A stretch of DNA of 64,000 nucleotides from Enterobacter sp. 638 (GCF_000016325.1 NC_009436.1:1-64000), one strand, 5' to 3'; counted from the first letter of the stretch, positions 1 through 12,814 are shown. Notes: generated by a model not told the origin, from the letters alone. Made by a program: numbers and translations.

Positions 1-74
1 TTCACTGACTTTCGCGTATACCCGAACGATTAACGAACGACTAACGCCTCAGCGTGGGTGATTAAAGAGGCCGG

Positions 75-103
75 ATTGTAATAATTGTACACTCCGGAGT
101 CAA
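75..103 (-). promoter_or_regulatory. sigma-70 promoter for rpmH-rnpA (genes left of window)
   Basis: Read on the minus strand, a -35 TTGACT (98-103) and a -10 TACAAT (75-80) are separated by exactly 17 bases. The promoter points out of the left edge, where rpmH-rnpA lies divergently from dnaA in enterobacteria. The target gene is inferred from this conserved order because it is not in the window. Confidence 0.75.
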
Positions 104-230
104 TTCTCTTTCCTTATTTCCCGCGTATTTCCGCACCTTTTCGTGTGGAAAATGAACAACGGTCCGACGCAGGAAGTCGAGCATCACGCGCCGGGTGGAG
201 GATTATACGACCTCCCAACCAAATCGCAAG

Positions 231-443
231 GATCGTCCTGGATCTTCATGAGATCATTTAAGCAGAAAATTGTCTTTGCTCATTAAATTTTCCAATATGC
301 GGACCAAATCGTGGGTGCTCCAGCCAGGATCGATTACACTTACCCGGTTTCGGATCTTCCTGTGGATAAATCGGGAAGAATCTGTGAGAAACAGAAGATC
401 TCTGGCTCAGTTTAGGCTATGATCCGCGGTCCTGATCGGGATC
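231..443 (+). promoter_or_regulatory. dnaA promoter region with DnaA box and GATC cluster
   Basis: A perfect DnaA box, TTATCCACA on the minus strand, lies at 361-369. Nine GATC (Dam) sites occur between 231 and 443, at 231, 241, 252, 328, 353, 397, 421, 434 and 440. A candidate -10 region TAGGCTATGAT (413-423) follows the box. In E. coli the dnaA promoters are autoregulated by DnaA and sequestered by SeqA through GATC sites, and this arrangement fits that. The rest of 104-574 shows no gene; an open frame runs through it from 419 but lacks family similarity before residue 53. Confidence 0.8.
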
Positions 444-574
444 CCAGTGGGTCTGGTCAGGTAAAATTGCAGATAGCAATTCGCACGTCACCCTTTTGCA
501 CAGGGTCTTGTCGACGTGTGCCAACAATCACGATTATTCAGTGTCTTTCTTTTATTGTTCGAGTGGAGTCCGCC

Positions 575-1969
575 GTGTCACTTTCGCTTTGGCAGCAATG
601 TCTTGCCCGATTGCAGGATGAGTTACCAGCCACAGAATTCAGTATGTGGATCCGCCCGTTGCAGGCGGAACTGAGCGATAACACGCTGGCTTTGTATGCG
701 CCAAACCGTTTCGTGCTCGATTGGGTAAGGGATAAATACCTTAATAACATCAATGGATTGCTTAACGATTTTTGCGGTGCAGATGCCCCGCAGCTGCGTT
801 TTGAGGTGGGGACGAAACCCGTCACCCAGACCGTCAGAGAGACCGTGAACGTTGCGGCTCCCGCGCAGATTCATGTGCCCACGCCACGCATTATCCAGCC
901 TGCGCGTTCGGGTTGGGACAACGTTCCAGCCCCCGCTGAACCGACCTACCGCTCCAACGTTAACGTCAAACATACGTTTGATAACTTTGTAGAAGGTAAA
1001 TCGAACCAGCTGGCGCGTGCTGCGGCCCGACAGGTTGCGGACAACCCAGGCGGCGCCTATAACCCACTGTTCCTTTATGGCGGCACTGGCTTAGGTAAAA
1101 CGCACTTGCTGCATGCGGTGGGTAACGGCATTGTGGCACGTAAGCCCAATGCGAAAGTGGTGTATATGCACTCCGAGCGCTTCGTTCAGGACATGGTAAA
1201 AGCCCTGCAAAACAACGCGATCGAAGAGTTTAAACGCTACTACCGTTCCGTCGATGCGCTGTTGATCGATGACATCCAATTCTTTGCCAATAAAGAACGA
1301 TCCCAGGAAGAGTTTTTCCACACCTTTAACGCATTGCTTGAAGGCAACCAGCAGATCATTTTGACCTCGGATCGTTATCCAAAAGAGATCAATGGCGTTG
1401 AAGATCGTCTAAAATCTCGTTTTGGCTGGGGACTGACCGTGGCGATCGAGCCACCGGAGCTGGAAACCCGCGTTGCGATCCTGATGAAAAAAGCGGATGA
1501 AAATGACATTCGCCTGCCGGGTGAAGTGGCATTCTTTATTGCTAAACGACTTCGCTCCAACGTTCGTGAGTTGGAAGGTGCACTGAACCGTGTGATTGCC
1601 AACGCCAATTTTACCGGCCGGGCGATTACCATTGATTTCGTGCGTGAAGCGCTACGCGATCTGCTGGCGCTTCAGGAAAAACTGGTCACCATCGACAATA
1701 TCCAGAAGACGGTGGCCGAGTATTACAAAATCAAAATTGCAGACTTGCTGTCCAAGCGTCGTTCTCGCTCGGTAGCGCGTCCGCGTCAGATGGCGATGGC
1801 ACTGGCAAAAGAGCTGACCAACCACAGTCTGCCGGAAATTGGCGACGCGTTTGGTGGCCGTGACCATACGACCGTCCTTCATGCCTGCCGCAAGATTGAG
1901 CAGTTACGTGAAGAAAGCCACGACATAAAAGAAGATTTTTCCAATTTAATCAGAACCCTATCATCGTGA
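575..1969 (+). CDS. dnaA: Chromosomal replication initiator protein DnaA
   Basis: DnaA binds oriC, opens the duplex and loads DnaB helicase; it also acts as a transcription factor on its own promoter. The 464-residue protein starts [18 protein letters not shown] as in E. coli (467 aa). The AAA+ Walker [10 protein letters not shown] lies near residues 169-177, and the DNA-binding signature [14 protein letters not shown] is near the C-terminus. The start is a GTG at 575 preceded by GTGGAG at 563-568. An in-frame ATG at 419 would add 52 residues unlike the family, so it is rejected. dnaN follows after 4 bases, consistent with one operon. Confidence 0.98.
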   Translation: MSLSLWQQCLARLQDELPATEFSMWIRPLQAELSDNTLALYAPNRFVLDWVRDKYLNNINGLLNDFCGADAPQLRFEVGTKPVTQTVRETVNVAAPAQIHVPTPRIIQPARSGWDNVPAPAEPTYRSNVNVKHTFDNFVEGKSNQLARAAARQVADNPGGAYNPLFLYGGTGLGKTHLLHAVGNGIVARKPNAKVVYMHSERFVQDMVKALQNNAIEEFKRYYRSVDALLIDDIQFFANKERSQEEFFHTFNALLEGNQQIILTSDRYPKEINGVEDRLKSRFGWGLTVAIEPPELETRVAILMKKADENDIRLPGEVAFFIAKRLRSNVRELEGALNRVIANANFTGRAITIDFVREALRDLLALQEKLVTIDNIQKTVAEYYKIKIADLLSKRRSRSVARPRQMAMALAKELTNHSLPEIGDAFGGRDHTTVLHACRKIEQLREESHDIKEDFSNLIRTLSS

Positions 1970-1973
1970 CGCT

Positions 1974-3074
1974 ATGAAATTTACCGTTGAACGTGAACAT
2001 TTATTAAAACCGCTGCAACAGGTGAGTGGCCCATTAGGTGGCCGCCCGACGCTTCCTATTCTTGGCAATCTGCTGTTGCAGGTCGCTGATGGCACGCTAT
2101 CGCTGACGGGTACCGATCTTGAAATGGAAATGGTTGCTCGTGTGACGCTGTCTCAGCCACATGATGCAGGCGCAACGACTGTCCCCGCGCGTAAATTCTT
2201 TGATATTTGCCGTGGATTGCCAGAGGGCGCGGAAATCGCGGTGCAGCTGGAAGGCGACCGTATTCTGGTTCGTTCTGGCCGCAGTCGTTTTTCGCTCTCA
2301 ACGCTGCCAGCGATTGATTTCCCGAATCTGGACGACTGGCAAAGTGAAGTTGAATTCACCCTGCCGCAGGCGACGATGAAACGTCTGATTGAAGCCACCC
2401 AATTTTCGATGGCGCATCAGGACGTTCGTTACTATCTAAACGGCATGCTGTTCGAAACCGAAGGTGAAGAACTGCGTACCGTGGCGACTGACGGCCACCG
2501 TCTGGCGGTCTGCTCGATGCCCATCGGCGTGACGTTGCCCAACCATTCCGTCATCGTCCCGCGTAAAGGCGTGATTGAACTGATGCGTATGCTCGACGGC
2601 GGCGAAAACCCGCTGCGCGTGCAAATTGGTAGCAATAATATTCGCGCGCACGTTGGCGACTTTATCTTTACCTCCAAGCTGGTTGATGGTCGTTTCCCTG
2701 ATTATCGCCGCGTATTGCCGAAGAATCCGGACAAAACGTTGGAAGCAGGCTGCGATATCCTCAAACAGGCATTTGCCCGTGCGGCGATTCTCTCAAACGA
2801 GAAATTCCGCGGCGTGCGTCTGTACGTGAGTGAAAACCAGATCAAAATCACCGCGAATAACCCGGAGCAGGAAGAGGCAGAAGAGATTCTGGACGTCACC
2901 TATGCTGGGACTGAAATGGAAATCGGCTTTAACGTCAGTTACGTGCTGGATGTGTTGAATGCGCTGAAATGCGAGAACGTTCGCATTCTGCTGACCGATT
3001 CTGTTTCAAGCGTGCAGATTGAAGATGCGGCTAGCCAAAGTGCAGCCTACGTCGTCATGCCAATGCGCCTCTAG
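1974..3074 (+). CDS. dnaN: DNA polymerase III beta subunit (sliding clamp)
   Basis: DnaN forms the dimeric ring that tethers polymerase III and other repair enzymes to DNA. The protein has 366 residues, the exact family length, starts MKFTVEREHLLKPLQQVSG, and reads through the three clamp folds to the usual end VVMPMRL. It sits 4 bases after dnaA. In E. coli dnaN is directly coupled to recF; here 154 bases separate them and hold a palindromic repeat, which may change recF expression. Confidence 0.98.
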   Translation: MKFTVEREHLLKPLQQVSGPLGGRPTLPILGNLLLQVADGTLSLTGTDLEMEMVARVTLSQPHDAGATTVPARKFFDICRGLPEGAEIAVQLEGDRILVRSGRSRFSLSTLPAIDFPNLDDWQSEVEFTLPQATMKRLIEATQFSMAHQDVRYYLNGMLFETEGEELRTVATDGHRLAVCSMPIGVTLPNHSVIVPRKGVIELMRMLDGGENPLRVQIGSNNIRAHVGDFIFTSKLVDGRFPDYRRVLPKNPDKTLEAGCDILKQAFARAAILSNEKFRGVRLYVSENQIKITANNPEQEEAEEILDVTYAGTEMEIGFNVSYVLDVLNALKCENVRILLTDSVSSVQIEDAASQSAAYVVMPMRL

Positions 3075-3104
3075 TGGAAAATATCGGGCTATCTTACTTG
3101 CCAT

Positions 3105-3180
3105 TTTCAACCTGGGCTGTGCTCGCCCCTGTCACGTACTCCGTGTACGCTCCAGGGTCTGCGCGCAGTCCGCGTTGAAA
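3105..3180. repeat. Degenerate ERIC-like palindrome between dnaN and recF
   Basis: The 154-base dnaN-recF spacer contains a 76-base imperfect palindrome. It is bounded by TTTCAAC (3105-3111) and GTTGAAA (3174-3180) and centred on CGTAC/GTACG (3135-3139 and 3145-3149). The core GTCACGTACT...GTACGCTCC resembles the cores of the two ERIC copies at 11269 and 27294, but the arms are more diverged. ERIC identity is therefore likely, not certain. Confidence 0.6.
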
Positions 3181-3228
3181 CTGGCTGCGCCGATTACGCC
3201 CTGGATCTCTGGATCAATGTACTGATAT

Positions 3229-6745
<3,517 letters not shown>

Positions 6746-6754
6746 GTTGTAAAA

Positions 6755-6782
6755 CCCCTCACTCTGTCTTCGGGGTGAGGGG
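6755..6782. terminator. Hairpin after gyrB
   Basis: CCCCTCAC (6755-6762) pairs with GTGAGGGG (6775-6782) across a 12-base loop. The stem is followed by A residues rather than a T run on the plus strand, so it may act as a 3'-end stabiliser or a weak terminator. It resembles the CCCTCACCCC palindromes found elsewhere in the window. Confidence 0.5.
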
Positions 6783-6907
6783 AAAAATGCCCCACAAAAG
6801 AGGAATCCCCTTCCTCAACTCTATCCCCCTTTCTCCACGACTCTTTTACTGTTTTCCATGCGGAATCGCGTTAGCATGAGGACAGACTCATTTAAATCGG
6901 GGATCTC

Positions 6908-7720
6908 ATGGCCATTAAACTCATTGCAATCGACATGGACGGCACATTGCTGCTGCCGGACCACACTATTTCTCCTGCTGTTAAAAAGGCGATTGCCGCC
7001 GCGCGCGCAAAAGGCGTGAATGTGGTGCTGACCACGGGCCGTCCCTATGCCGGCGTTCACAGCTATCTGAAAGAGCTGCACATGAATGAGCCGGGTGATT
7101 ACTGCATCACCTATAACGGCGCGCTGGTTCAGAAAGCCGCTGATGGCAGCACCGTGGCGCAAACAGCACTGAGCTATGACGATTACCTGTACCTCGAAAA
7201 ATTGTCCCGCGAAGTCGGTTCCCATTTCCACGCACTCGATCGCAATACGCTGTACACCGCCAACCGCGATATCAGCTACTACACCGTGCATGAATCCTTT
7301 GTCGCCACCATTCCGCTGGTGTTCTGCGAAGCCGAGAAAATGGATCCGAGCACGCAATTCCTGAAAGTCATGATGATTGACGAGCCCGCGATTCTGGATC
7401 AGGCGATTGCCCGCATTCCGGCGGAGGTAAAAGAGAAATATACCGTGCTAAAAAGTGCGCCGTATTTCCTCGAAATTCTCGATAAACGCGTCAATAAAGG
7501 CACTGGCGTGAAATCGCTGGCCGACGCGCTGGGCATCAAGCCGGAAGAGATCATGACCCTGGGCGATCAGGAAAACGACATCGCGATGATCGAATACGCA
7601 GGGATGGGCGTGGCGATGGAAAACGCAATCCCATCGGTGAAAGAAGTGGCCAATTTCGTGACCAAATCCAACCTGGAAGACGGCGTTGCCTACGCCATCG
7701 AGAAATTCGTCCTTAATTAA
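6908..7720 (+). CDS. yidA: HAD-family sugar phosphatase YidA
   Basis: YidA is a cytoplasmic Cof-type haloacid-dehalogenase phosphatase active on small phosphorylated sugars and acyl phosphates. The 270-residue protein has motif I DMDGTLL (nucleophile Asp9, acid/base Asp11), the TTGRPYAGV segment of motif II, Lys in NKGTGVKSLA (motif III) and the metal-binding GDQENDIAM (motif IV). The C2-type cap sits between motifs II and III. GGGGATCTC precedes the ATG. It lies between gyrB and dgoR as in E. coli and ends with its own terminator, so it is probably monocistronic. Confidence 0.96.
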   Translation: MAIKLIAIDMDGTLLLPDHTISPAVKKAIAAARAKGVNVVLTTGRPYAGVHSYLKELHMNEPGDYCITYNGALVQKAADGSTVAQTALSYDDYLYLEKLSREVGSHFHALDRNTLYTANRDISYYTVHESFVATIPLVFCEAEKMDPSTQFLKVMMIDEPAILDQAIARIPAEVKEKYTVLKSAPYFLEILDKRVNKGTGVKSLADALGIKPEEIMTLGDQENDIAMIEYAGMGVAMENAIPSVKEVANFVTKSNLEDGVAYAIEKFVLN

Positions 7721-7737
7721 GCCTGTTTCAACATATC

Positions 7738-7767
7738 AGCCTCGGTTATAGACCGGGGCTTTTTTTT
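7738..7767 (+). terminator. Intrinsic terminator of yidA
   Basis: A GC-rich hairpin, AGCCTCGGT pairing with ACCGGGGCT around a short loop, is followed by eight T residues (7760-7767). Confidence 0.85.
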
Positions 7768-7805
7768 GCCTTCAGATTAATGAATTGTTCTTTTTGTGAT
7801 CCAGA

Positions 7806-7837
7806 TTGTAGTACAACTTATCTTTGTTGTACTACAT
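7806..7837. promoter_or_regulatory. Double DgoR operator upstream of dgoR
   Basis: Two palindromes, TTGTAGTACAA (7806-7816) and TTGTACTACAT (7827-7837), are mirror copies of one another. Their centres are 21 bases apart, two helical turns, about 110 bases before dgoR. E. coli DgoR is known to repress the dgo operon by binding inverted repeats in its own upstream region, and FadR-type GntR proteins bind such short palindromes as dimers. A weak TGTGA half-site at 7795-7799 could be for CRP, but is not convincing. Confidence 0.75.
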
Positions 7838-7945
7838 TACCGACGTGGCAATGACGAACAACCTCACGTTTGTACTGCAAAAGTGAGGCGAAAATCAGCG
7901 GTCGCGGTAAAGTAGTGATGGACACATAGAGCACAAGGACTCTCC

Positions 7946-8635
7946 ATGACACTGAATAAAACCGACCGCATCGTTATCACGCTGGGCAACCAGATTGTGA
8001 GCGGTAAATACGTACCCGGTTCGCCACTGCCCGCAGAAGCCGAGCTCTGCGAAGAGTTTGAAACCTCGCGCAATATCATCCGCGAAGTGTTTCGTTCGCT
8101 GATGGCGAAGCGACTGATCGAAATGAAACGTTACCGTGGCGCGTTTGTTGCCCCGCGTAACCAGTGGAATTACCTGGACACCGATGTCCTGCAGTGGGTA
8201 CTGGAAAATGACTACGACCCGCGTCTGATCGGCGCGATGAGCGAAGTGCGAAATCTGGTGGAACCGGCCATTGCACGCTGGGCAGCAGAACGCGCGACCT
8301 CGGGCGATCTGGCGCAAATTGAGTCGGCGCTCAACGACATGATTGCCAACAATCAGGATCGGGATGCCTTTAACGAAGCGGATATTCGCTATCACGAGGC
8401 GGTGTTGCAGTCAGTTCACAACCCGGTTTTGCAGCAGCTTAGCGTGGCGATCAGCTCGCTACAGCGCGCAGTATTTGAACGGACCTGGATGGGCGATGAG
8501 GCCAACATGCCAAAGACGCTCCAGGAACATAAAGCGTTGTTCGATGCGATACGGCATCAGGACAGCGATGCGGCAGAGCAGGCGGCCCTCACCATGATCG
8601 CCAGCTCAACACGAAGGCTAAAGGAAATCACATGA
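7946..8635 (+). CDS. dgoR: GntR/FadR-family repressor of the galactonate operon
   Basis: DgoR represses D-galactonate catabolism; galactonate relieves repression. The 229-residue protein has an N-terminal winged helix (residues about 10-75, with PLPAEAELCEEFETSRNIIREVFRSL) and a C-terminal FCD ligand domain (VRNLVEPAIARWAAERA onward). It is the first gene of dgoRKADT: its TGA overlaps the dgoK ATG in ATGA at 8632-8635. The paired palindromes at 7806-7837 are its likely operators, giving autoregulation together with the catabolic genes. Confidence 0.95.
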   Translation: MTLNKTDRIVITLGNQIVSGKYVPGSPLPAEAELCEEFETSRNIIREVFRSLMAKRLIEMKRYRGAFVAPRNQWNYLDTDVLQWVLENDYDPRLIGAMSEVRNLVEPAIARWAAERATSGDLAQIESALNDMIANNQDRDAFNEADIRYHEAVLQSVHNPVLQQLSVAISSLQRAVFERTWMGDEANMPKTLQEHKALFDAIRHQDSDAAEQAALTMIASSTRRLKEIT

Positions 8636-9510
8636 CATCTCGCTACATCGCTATTGACTGGGGATCGACCAATCTGCGCGCCTGGCTTTATCAGGACGAC
8701 AGATGCCTCGACAGCAGGCAATCCGAAGCAGGCGTCACGCGCCTGAACGGTAAATCCCCCGAGGCGGTGTTAGCAGAAGTGACAGCTGGCTGGCGCGACA
8801 GCGCCACACCGGTGGTGATGGCGGGAATGGTCGGTAGCAACGTCGGCTGGAAAATTGCCCCGTACTTGTCCGTTCCTGCGCATTTCTCTGCCATTGGCGA
8901 GCAGTTAACGTCCGTTGGCGACAAGATGTTGATTATTCCCGGCTTATGCGTTTCTCGCGACGATAACCATAACGTGATGCGCGGCGAAGAGACGCAGCTG
9001 CTCGGCGCGCGCTCACTCTCACCCTCTTCTGTGTATGTGATGCCCGGAACCCACTGTAAATGGGTGCAAGCCGATGGCGAGCAAATCCATGATTTCCGCA
9101 CCGTGATGACCGGTGAACTGCACCATTTGCTGCTGAACCATTCGCTGGTGGGCGCGGGTTTGCCGGAGCAAAAAACCGCCCCCGACGCGTTCACCGCCGG
9201 GCTTGAGCGCGGTCTCGCCTCGCCTGCCGTTTTGCCACAACTTTTTGAAGTTCGCGCGTCGCACGTTCTGGGGAATCTCCCGCGTGAAGAGGTCAGCGAA
9301 TTTCTGTCCGGCCTGCTGATTGGCGCAGAAGTCGCCAGCATGCGCGATTTCATCGCCAGCGAGCAGGCCATCACAATCGTCGCCGGTTCATCGTTAACGA
9401 CGCGCTACCAGCAGGCGTTCAGCGCCATTGGGCGCAAGGTTGCAACCGTGGCTGGCGATACGGCATTTCAGGCAGGCATAAGGAGCATCGCTCATGCAGT
9501 GGCAAACTAA
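8632..9510 (+). CDS. dgoK: 2-dehydro-3-deoxygalactonokinase
   Basis: DgoK phosphorylates 2-keto-3-deoxygalactonate to its 6-phosphate, the second step after DgoD. The 292-residue length equals that of E. coli. It starts with the sugar-kinase phosphate loop IAIDWGSTNLRAWLY, and keeps MAGMVGSNVGW and MPGTHCKWVQ. It overlaps dgoR by 4 bases and dgoA by 17 bases, which suggests translational coupling. Confidence 0.96.
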   Translation: MTSRYIAIDWGSTNLRAWLYQDDRCLDSRQSEAGVTRLNGKSPEAVLAEVTAGWRDSATPVVMAGMVGSNVGWKIAPYLSVPAHFSAIGEQLTSVGDKMLIIPGLCVSRDDNHNVMRGEETQLLGARSLSPSSVYVMPGTHCKWVQADGEQIHDFRTVMTGELHHLLLNHSLVGAGLPEQKTAPDAFTAGLERGLASPAVLPQLFEVRASHVLGNLPREEVSEFLSGLLIGAEVASMRDFIASEQAITIVAGSSLTTRYQQAFSAIGRKVATVAGDTAFQAGIRSIAHAVAN

Positions 9511-10111
9511 TCTTCCTCTTATCGCGATTTTACGCGGCATCACGCCGGACGAGGCGCTGGCGCACGTTGGCGCGGTTATCGACGCTGGTTTTGACGCGGT
9601 CGAAATCCCGCTGAACTCTCCGCAATGGGAAAAAAGCATTCCTGCGGTCGTTGATGCTTACGGCCATAAAGCGCTGATTGGCGCCGGTACGGTTCTGAAA
9701 CCTGACCAGGTGGACCAGCTCGCGAAAATGGGGTGCAAGCTCATCGTTACGCCGAATATCAATCCAGAGGTGATCCGCCGCGCGGTCGGTTACGGCATGA
9801 CCGTCTGCCCAGGATGTGCCACGGCGACAGAGGCGTTTACCGCGCTGGACGCAGGCTCGCAGGCGCTGAAAATTTTCCCGTCGTCAGCCTTCGGCCCGGA
9901 CTACATCAAAGCATTGAAAGCCGTGCTTCCGGCGGATGTTCCGGTCTTCGCTGTGGGCGGCGTGACGCCAGAAAACCTGGCGCAATGGTTGAAAGCCGGT
10001 TGTGTGGGCGCAGGCCTTGGCAGCGATTTGTATCGCGCCGGACAGTCCGTGGAACGTACCGCAGAGCAGGCAGCCGCATTTGTTAAGGCGTATCGAGAGG
10101 CAGTGAAATGA
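9494..10111 (+). CDS. dgoA: 2-dehydro-3-deoxy-6-phosphogalactonate aldolase
   Basis: DgoA cleaves 2-keto-3-deoxy-6-phosphogalactonate into pyruvate and glyceraldehyde 3-phosphate. The 205-residue class I (KDPG-type) aldolase shows [13 protein letters not shown], the active-site Glu in VEIPLNSP, and the Schiff-base Lys in [18 protein letters not shown] at 9481-9485 sits 8 bases before the ATG. The start lies inside dgoK and the stop overlaps dgoD by 4 bases. Confidence 0.96.
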
Positions 10112-11256
10112 AAATAACCAACATCACCACGTACCGTTTACCCCCGCGCTGGATGTTTTTGAAAATTGAAACTGACGAAGGCGTCGTGGGCTGGGGCGAA
10201 CCGGTCATCGAAGGCCGCGCACGCACCGTAGAAGCGGCGGTACATGAGCTAAAAGAATACTTAATTGGTCAGGATCCGGCGCGCATTAACGACCTGTGGC
10301 AAGTCATGTACCGCGCAGGCTTTTACCGCGGCGGCCCGATTCTGATGAGCGCTATCGCGGGTATCGATCAGGCGCTGTGGGACATCAAAGGCAAAGTACT
10401 GAACGCGCCGGTGTGGCAGTTGATGGGCGGTTTGGTTCGCGACAAAATCAAAGCCTACAGCTGGGTCGGCGGTGACCGTCCGGCGGAAGTGATCGACGGA
10501 ATTAAAACTCTGCGCAACATCGGCTTTGACACTTTCAAGCTGAACGGCTGCGAAGAGATGGGCGTGATTGATAACTCGCGTGCGGTAGACAAAGCGGTAA
10601 ATACCGTGGCGCAGATCCGCGAAGCCTTCGGCAATGAAATTGAATTTGGTCTCGATTTCCACGGCCGCGTTAGCGCGCCGATGGCAAAAGTGCTGATCAA
10701 AGAACTTGAGCAATATCGCCCGCTGTTTATTGAAGAACCGGTCCTGGCGGAACAGGCCGAGTACTATCCGAAACTGGCGGCACAAACCCATATTCCGATT
10801 GCCGCGGGTGAACGTATGTTCTCGCGCTTCGAATTCAAACGCGTGCTGGAAGCGGGCGGCCTGGCCATTCTGCAGCCGGATCTGTCACACGCAGGCGGTA
10901 TCACCGAATGCTACAAAATCGCCGGAATGGCCGAAGCCTACGACGTGGCGCTAGCGCCGCACTGCCCGCTGGGGCCGATCGCTCTGGCAGCCTGTCTGCA
11001 CGTGGACTTTGTTTCGCGCAACGCGGTGTTCCAGGAACAAAGCATGGGCATCCACTATAACAAGGGCGCGGAATTGCTCGATTTCGTGAAAAACAAAGAA
11101 GACTTCAACATGGAAGGCGGTTTCTTTAAACCGTTGACGAAGCCGGGCCTGGGCGTCGAAATCGACGAAGCCAAAGTCATTGAGCTGAGTAAGAATGCGC
11201 CGGACTGGCGTAATCCATTATGGCGGCATGAGGATGGCTCGGTCGCCGAATGGTAA
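10108..11256 (+). CDS. dgoD: D-galactonate dehydratase
   Basis: DgoD, of the enolase superfamily (mandelate racemase group), dehydrates D-galactonate to 2-keto-3-deoxygalactonate, the first catabolic step. The 382-residue protein keeps the ligand and base pattern: Asp and His in GLDFHGRV (near 183-185), Glu in FIEEPV (near 209), Glu in AAGERMFS (near 235), and His in APHCPLGP (near 285). It overlaps dgoA by 4 bases. An ERIC element separates it from the transporter gene dgoT. Confidence 0.97.
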
Positions 11257-11268
11257 TGTCTTTCATTC

Positions 11269-11367
11269 TTCGCGCTGCAGGGGCGTTGGCTGCGTTTTCT
11301 TACCCCGGTCACATACTTTTGTATGCTCCCGGGGACGCGAAAACTTGCCGCCTTCCTGCAACACGAA
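11269..11367. repeat. ERIC (IRU) element between dgoD and dgoT
   Basis: A 99-base imperfect palindrome bounded by TTCGCGCTGCAGG (11269-11281) and CCTGCAACACGAA (11355-11367), with centre CATAC/GTATG (11312-11325). The segment CCCCGGTCACATACTT matches the classic ERIC core CCCCAGTCACTTACTT, and TTGCCGCCTTCCTGCAAC matches the ERIC right arm. Transcribed in the operon it would fold into a long hairpin and could be an RNA-processing site that sets dgoT level. Confidence 0.88.
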
Positions 11368-11426
11368 TTATTTCAGACAACTTTTTTAAATAAAAAATAG
11401 ATCAAACACACCCTCTGTAATTTACA

Positions 11427-11454
11427 GGGCATGGTGAGTGGCCTCGCTATGCCC
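11427..11454 (+). other. 12-bp leader hairpin before dgoT
   Basis: GGGCATGGTGAG (11427-11438) pairs with CTCGCTATGCCC (11443-11454), including two G-T pairs, around the loop TGGC. It ends 7 bases before the GGAGACAG ribosome site of dgoT. A stabilising or translation-tuning role is possible but unproven. Confidence 0.5.
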
Positions 11455-11475
11455 AAAATCTGGAGACAGATTACG

Positions 11476-12768
11476 ATGGATATTCCAGTTACTACTGCAA
11501 AACCAGGGCGTCGTCGCTATCTGACGCTGATTATGATCTTTATTACCGTGGTGATTTGCTACGTCGACCGCGCCAACCTTGCCGTTGCGTCGGCCCATAT
11601 TCAGGAAGAATTTGGCATCACTAAATCGGAAATGGGCTACGTGTTTTCCGCGTTTGCCTGGCTTTATACGCTCTGCCAAATTCCCGGCGGCTGGTTCCTT
11701 GACCGCGTGGGTTCACGACTGACCTATTTTATTGCGATATTCGGCTGGTCAGTGGCGACGCTGTTCCAGGGTTTTGCGACGGGTTTAATGTCGCTGATCG
11801 GCCTGCGCGCCATCACCGGGATTTTCGAAGCACCGGCGTTCCCAACCAATAACCGGATGGTCACCAGCTGGTTCCCGGAGCACGAACGCGCTTCCGCCGT
11901 GGGCTTTTACACCTCGGGGCAATTTGTCGGCCTGGCATTCCTGACGCCGCTGCTGATCTGGATTCAGGAGCTGCTGAGCTGGCACTGGGTGTTTATTATC
12001 ACCGGCGGCATCGGCATTATCTGGTCGTTCATCTGGATTAAGGTTTATCAGCCACCGCGCCTGACCAAAAGCATCACCAAAGCCGAGCTGGATTATATTC
12101 GTGACGGCGGTGGTCTGATCGATGGCGACGCGCCAGCCAAAAAAGAAGCGCGCCAGCCGATGACCAAAGCGGACTGGAAACTAGTCTTCAACCGCAAGCT
12201 GGTGGGCGTATACATCGGGCAGTTCGCGGTCACGTCAACGCTGTGGTTCTTCCTGACCTGGTTCCCGAACTATCTGACGCAGGAAAAAGGTATCACCGCG
12301 CTGAAGGCCGGATTTATGACCACCGTGCCGTTCCTGGCCGCATTCTTCGGCGTACTGCTGTCGGGCTGGCTGGCCGATAAGCTGGTGAAAAAAGGCTATT
12401 CACTGGGCGTGGCGCGTAAAACGCCGATTATCTGTGGCCTGCTGATTTCGACCTGCATCATGGGCGCAAACTACACCAACGATCCAGTGTGGATTATGAC
12501 CCTGATGGCGATTGCATTCTTCGGCAACGGCTTTGCGTCGATCACCTGGTCGCTGGTCTCATCGCTGGCACCGATGCGCCTGATCGGCCTGACGGGCGGC
12601 GTATTTAACTTCGTTGGCGGCCTCGGCGGGATCACGGTTCCACTGGTGGTGGGCTATCTGGCGCAGGATTACGGCTTTGGCCCGGCGCTGGTGTATATCG
12701 CTGCCGTGGCGCTGATCGGCGCGCTCTCTTACATCCTGCTGGTTGGCGATGTGAAACGTGTAGGCTAA
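11476..12768 (+). CDS. dgoT: D-galactonate:H+ symporter (MFS, ACS family)
   Basis: DgoT imports D-galactonate with protons across the inner membrane. The 430-residue protein starts [18 protein letters not shown], almost as in E. coli, and has twelve predicted TM helices with a central loop near residues 195-235. Motif A-like [11 protein letters not shown] follows TM2, and the acidic and basic residues of TM1 ([11 protein letters not shown]) are present. The ATG at 11476 follows GGAGACAG; an in-frame ATG at 11431 would add 15 atypical residues. It is the last dgo gene, set 219 bases behind dgoD by the ERIC element. Confidence 0.95.
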   Translation: MDIPVTTAKPGRRRYLTLIMIFITVVICYVDRANLAVASAHIQEEFGITKSEMGYVFSAFAWLYTLCQIPGGWFLDRVGSRLTYFIAIFGWSVATLFQGFATGLMSLIGLRAITGIFEAPAFPTNNRMVTSWFPEHERASAVGFYTSGQFVGLAFLTPLLIWIQELLSWHWVFIITGGIGIIWSFIWIKVYQPPRLTKSITKAELDYIRDGGGLIDGDAPAKKEARQPMTKADWKLVFNRKLVGVYIGQFAVTSTLWFFLTWFPNYLTQEKGITALKAGFMTTVPFLAAFFGVLLSGWLADKLVKKGYSLGVARKTPIICGLLISTCIMGANYTNDPVWIMTLMAIAFFGNGFASITWSLVSSLAPMRLIGLTGGVFNFVGGLGGITVPLVVGYLAQDYGFGPALVYIAAVALIGALSYILLVGDVKRVG

Positions 12769-12783
12769 TGCTTTGCGATGCTT

Positions 12784-12814
12784 TACCCTGATGCGATAAC
12801 CGCGCATCAGGGTA
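12784..12814 (+). promoter_or_regulatory. 12-bp perfect hairpin covering the yidR ribosome site
   Basis: TACCCTGATGCG (12784-12795) pairs perfectly with CGCATCAGGGTA (12803-12814), leaving a 7-base loop. The right arm contains CAGGG, the only plausible Shine-Dalgarno sequence for the yidR ATG at 12820. The fold could act as a terminator remnant of dgoT or mask yidR translation; there is no T run. Confidence 0.55.

Noticed and set aside
419..574. N-terminal extension of dnaA by 52 residues
   Set aside because: The added residues lie over the promoter and DnaA control region and are unlike any DnaA N-terminus; GTG 575 has a ribosome site and gives the family start.
1..574. oriC
   Set aside because: Only one perfect DnaA box is present and no AT-rich 13-mer array; in enterobacteria oriC lies tens of kilobases from dnaA.
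3019..3225. 68-codon ORF across the dnaN-recF junction as a gene
   Set aside because: It overlaps dnaN out of frame, has no ribosome site and is mostly repeat-derived. It is kept only as a possible re-initiation aid for recF.
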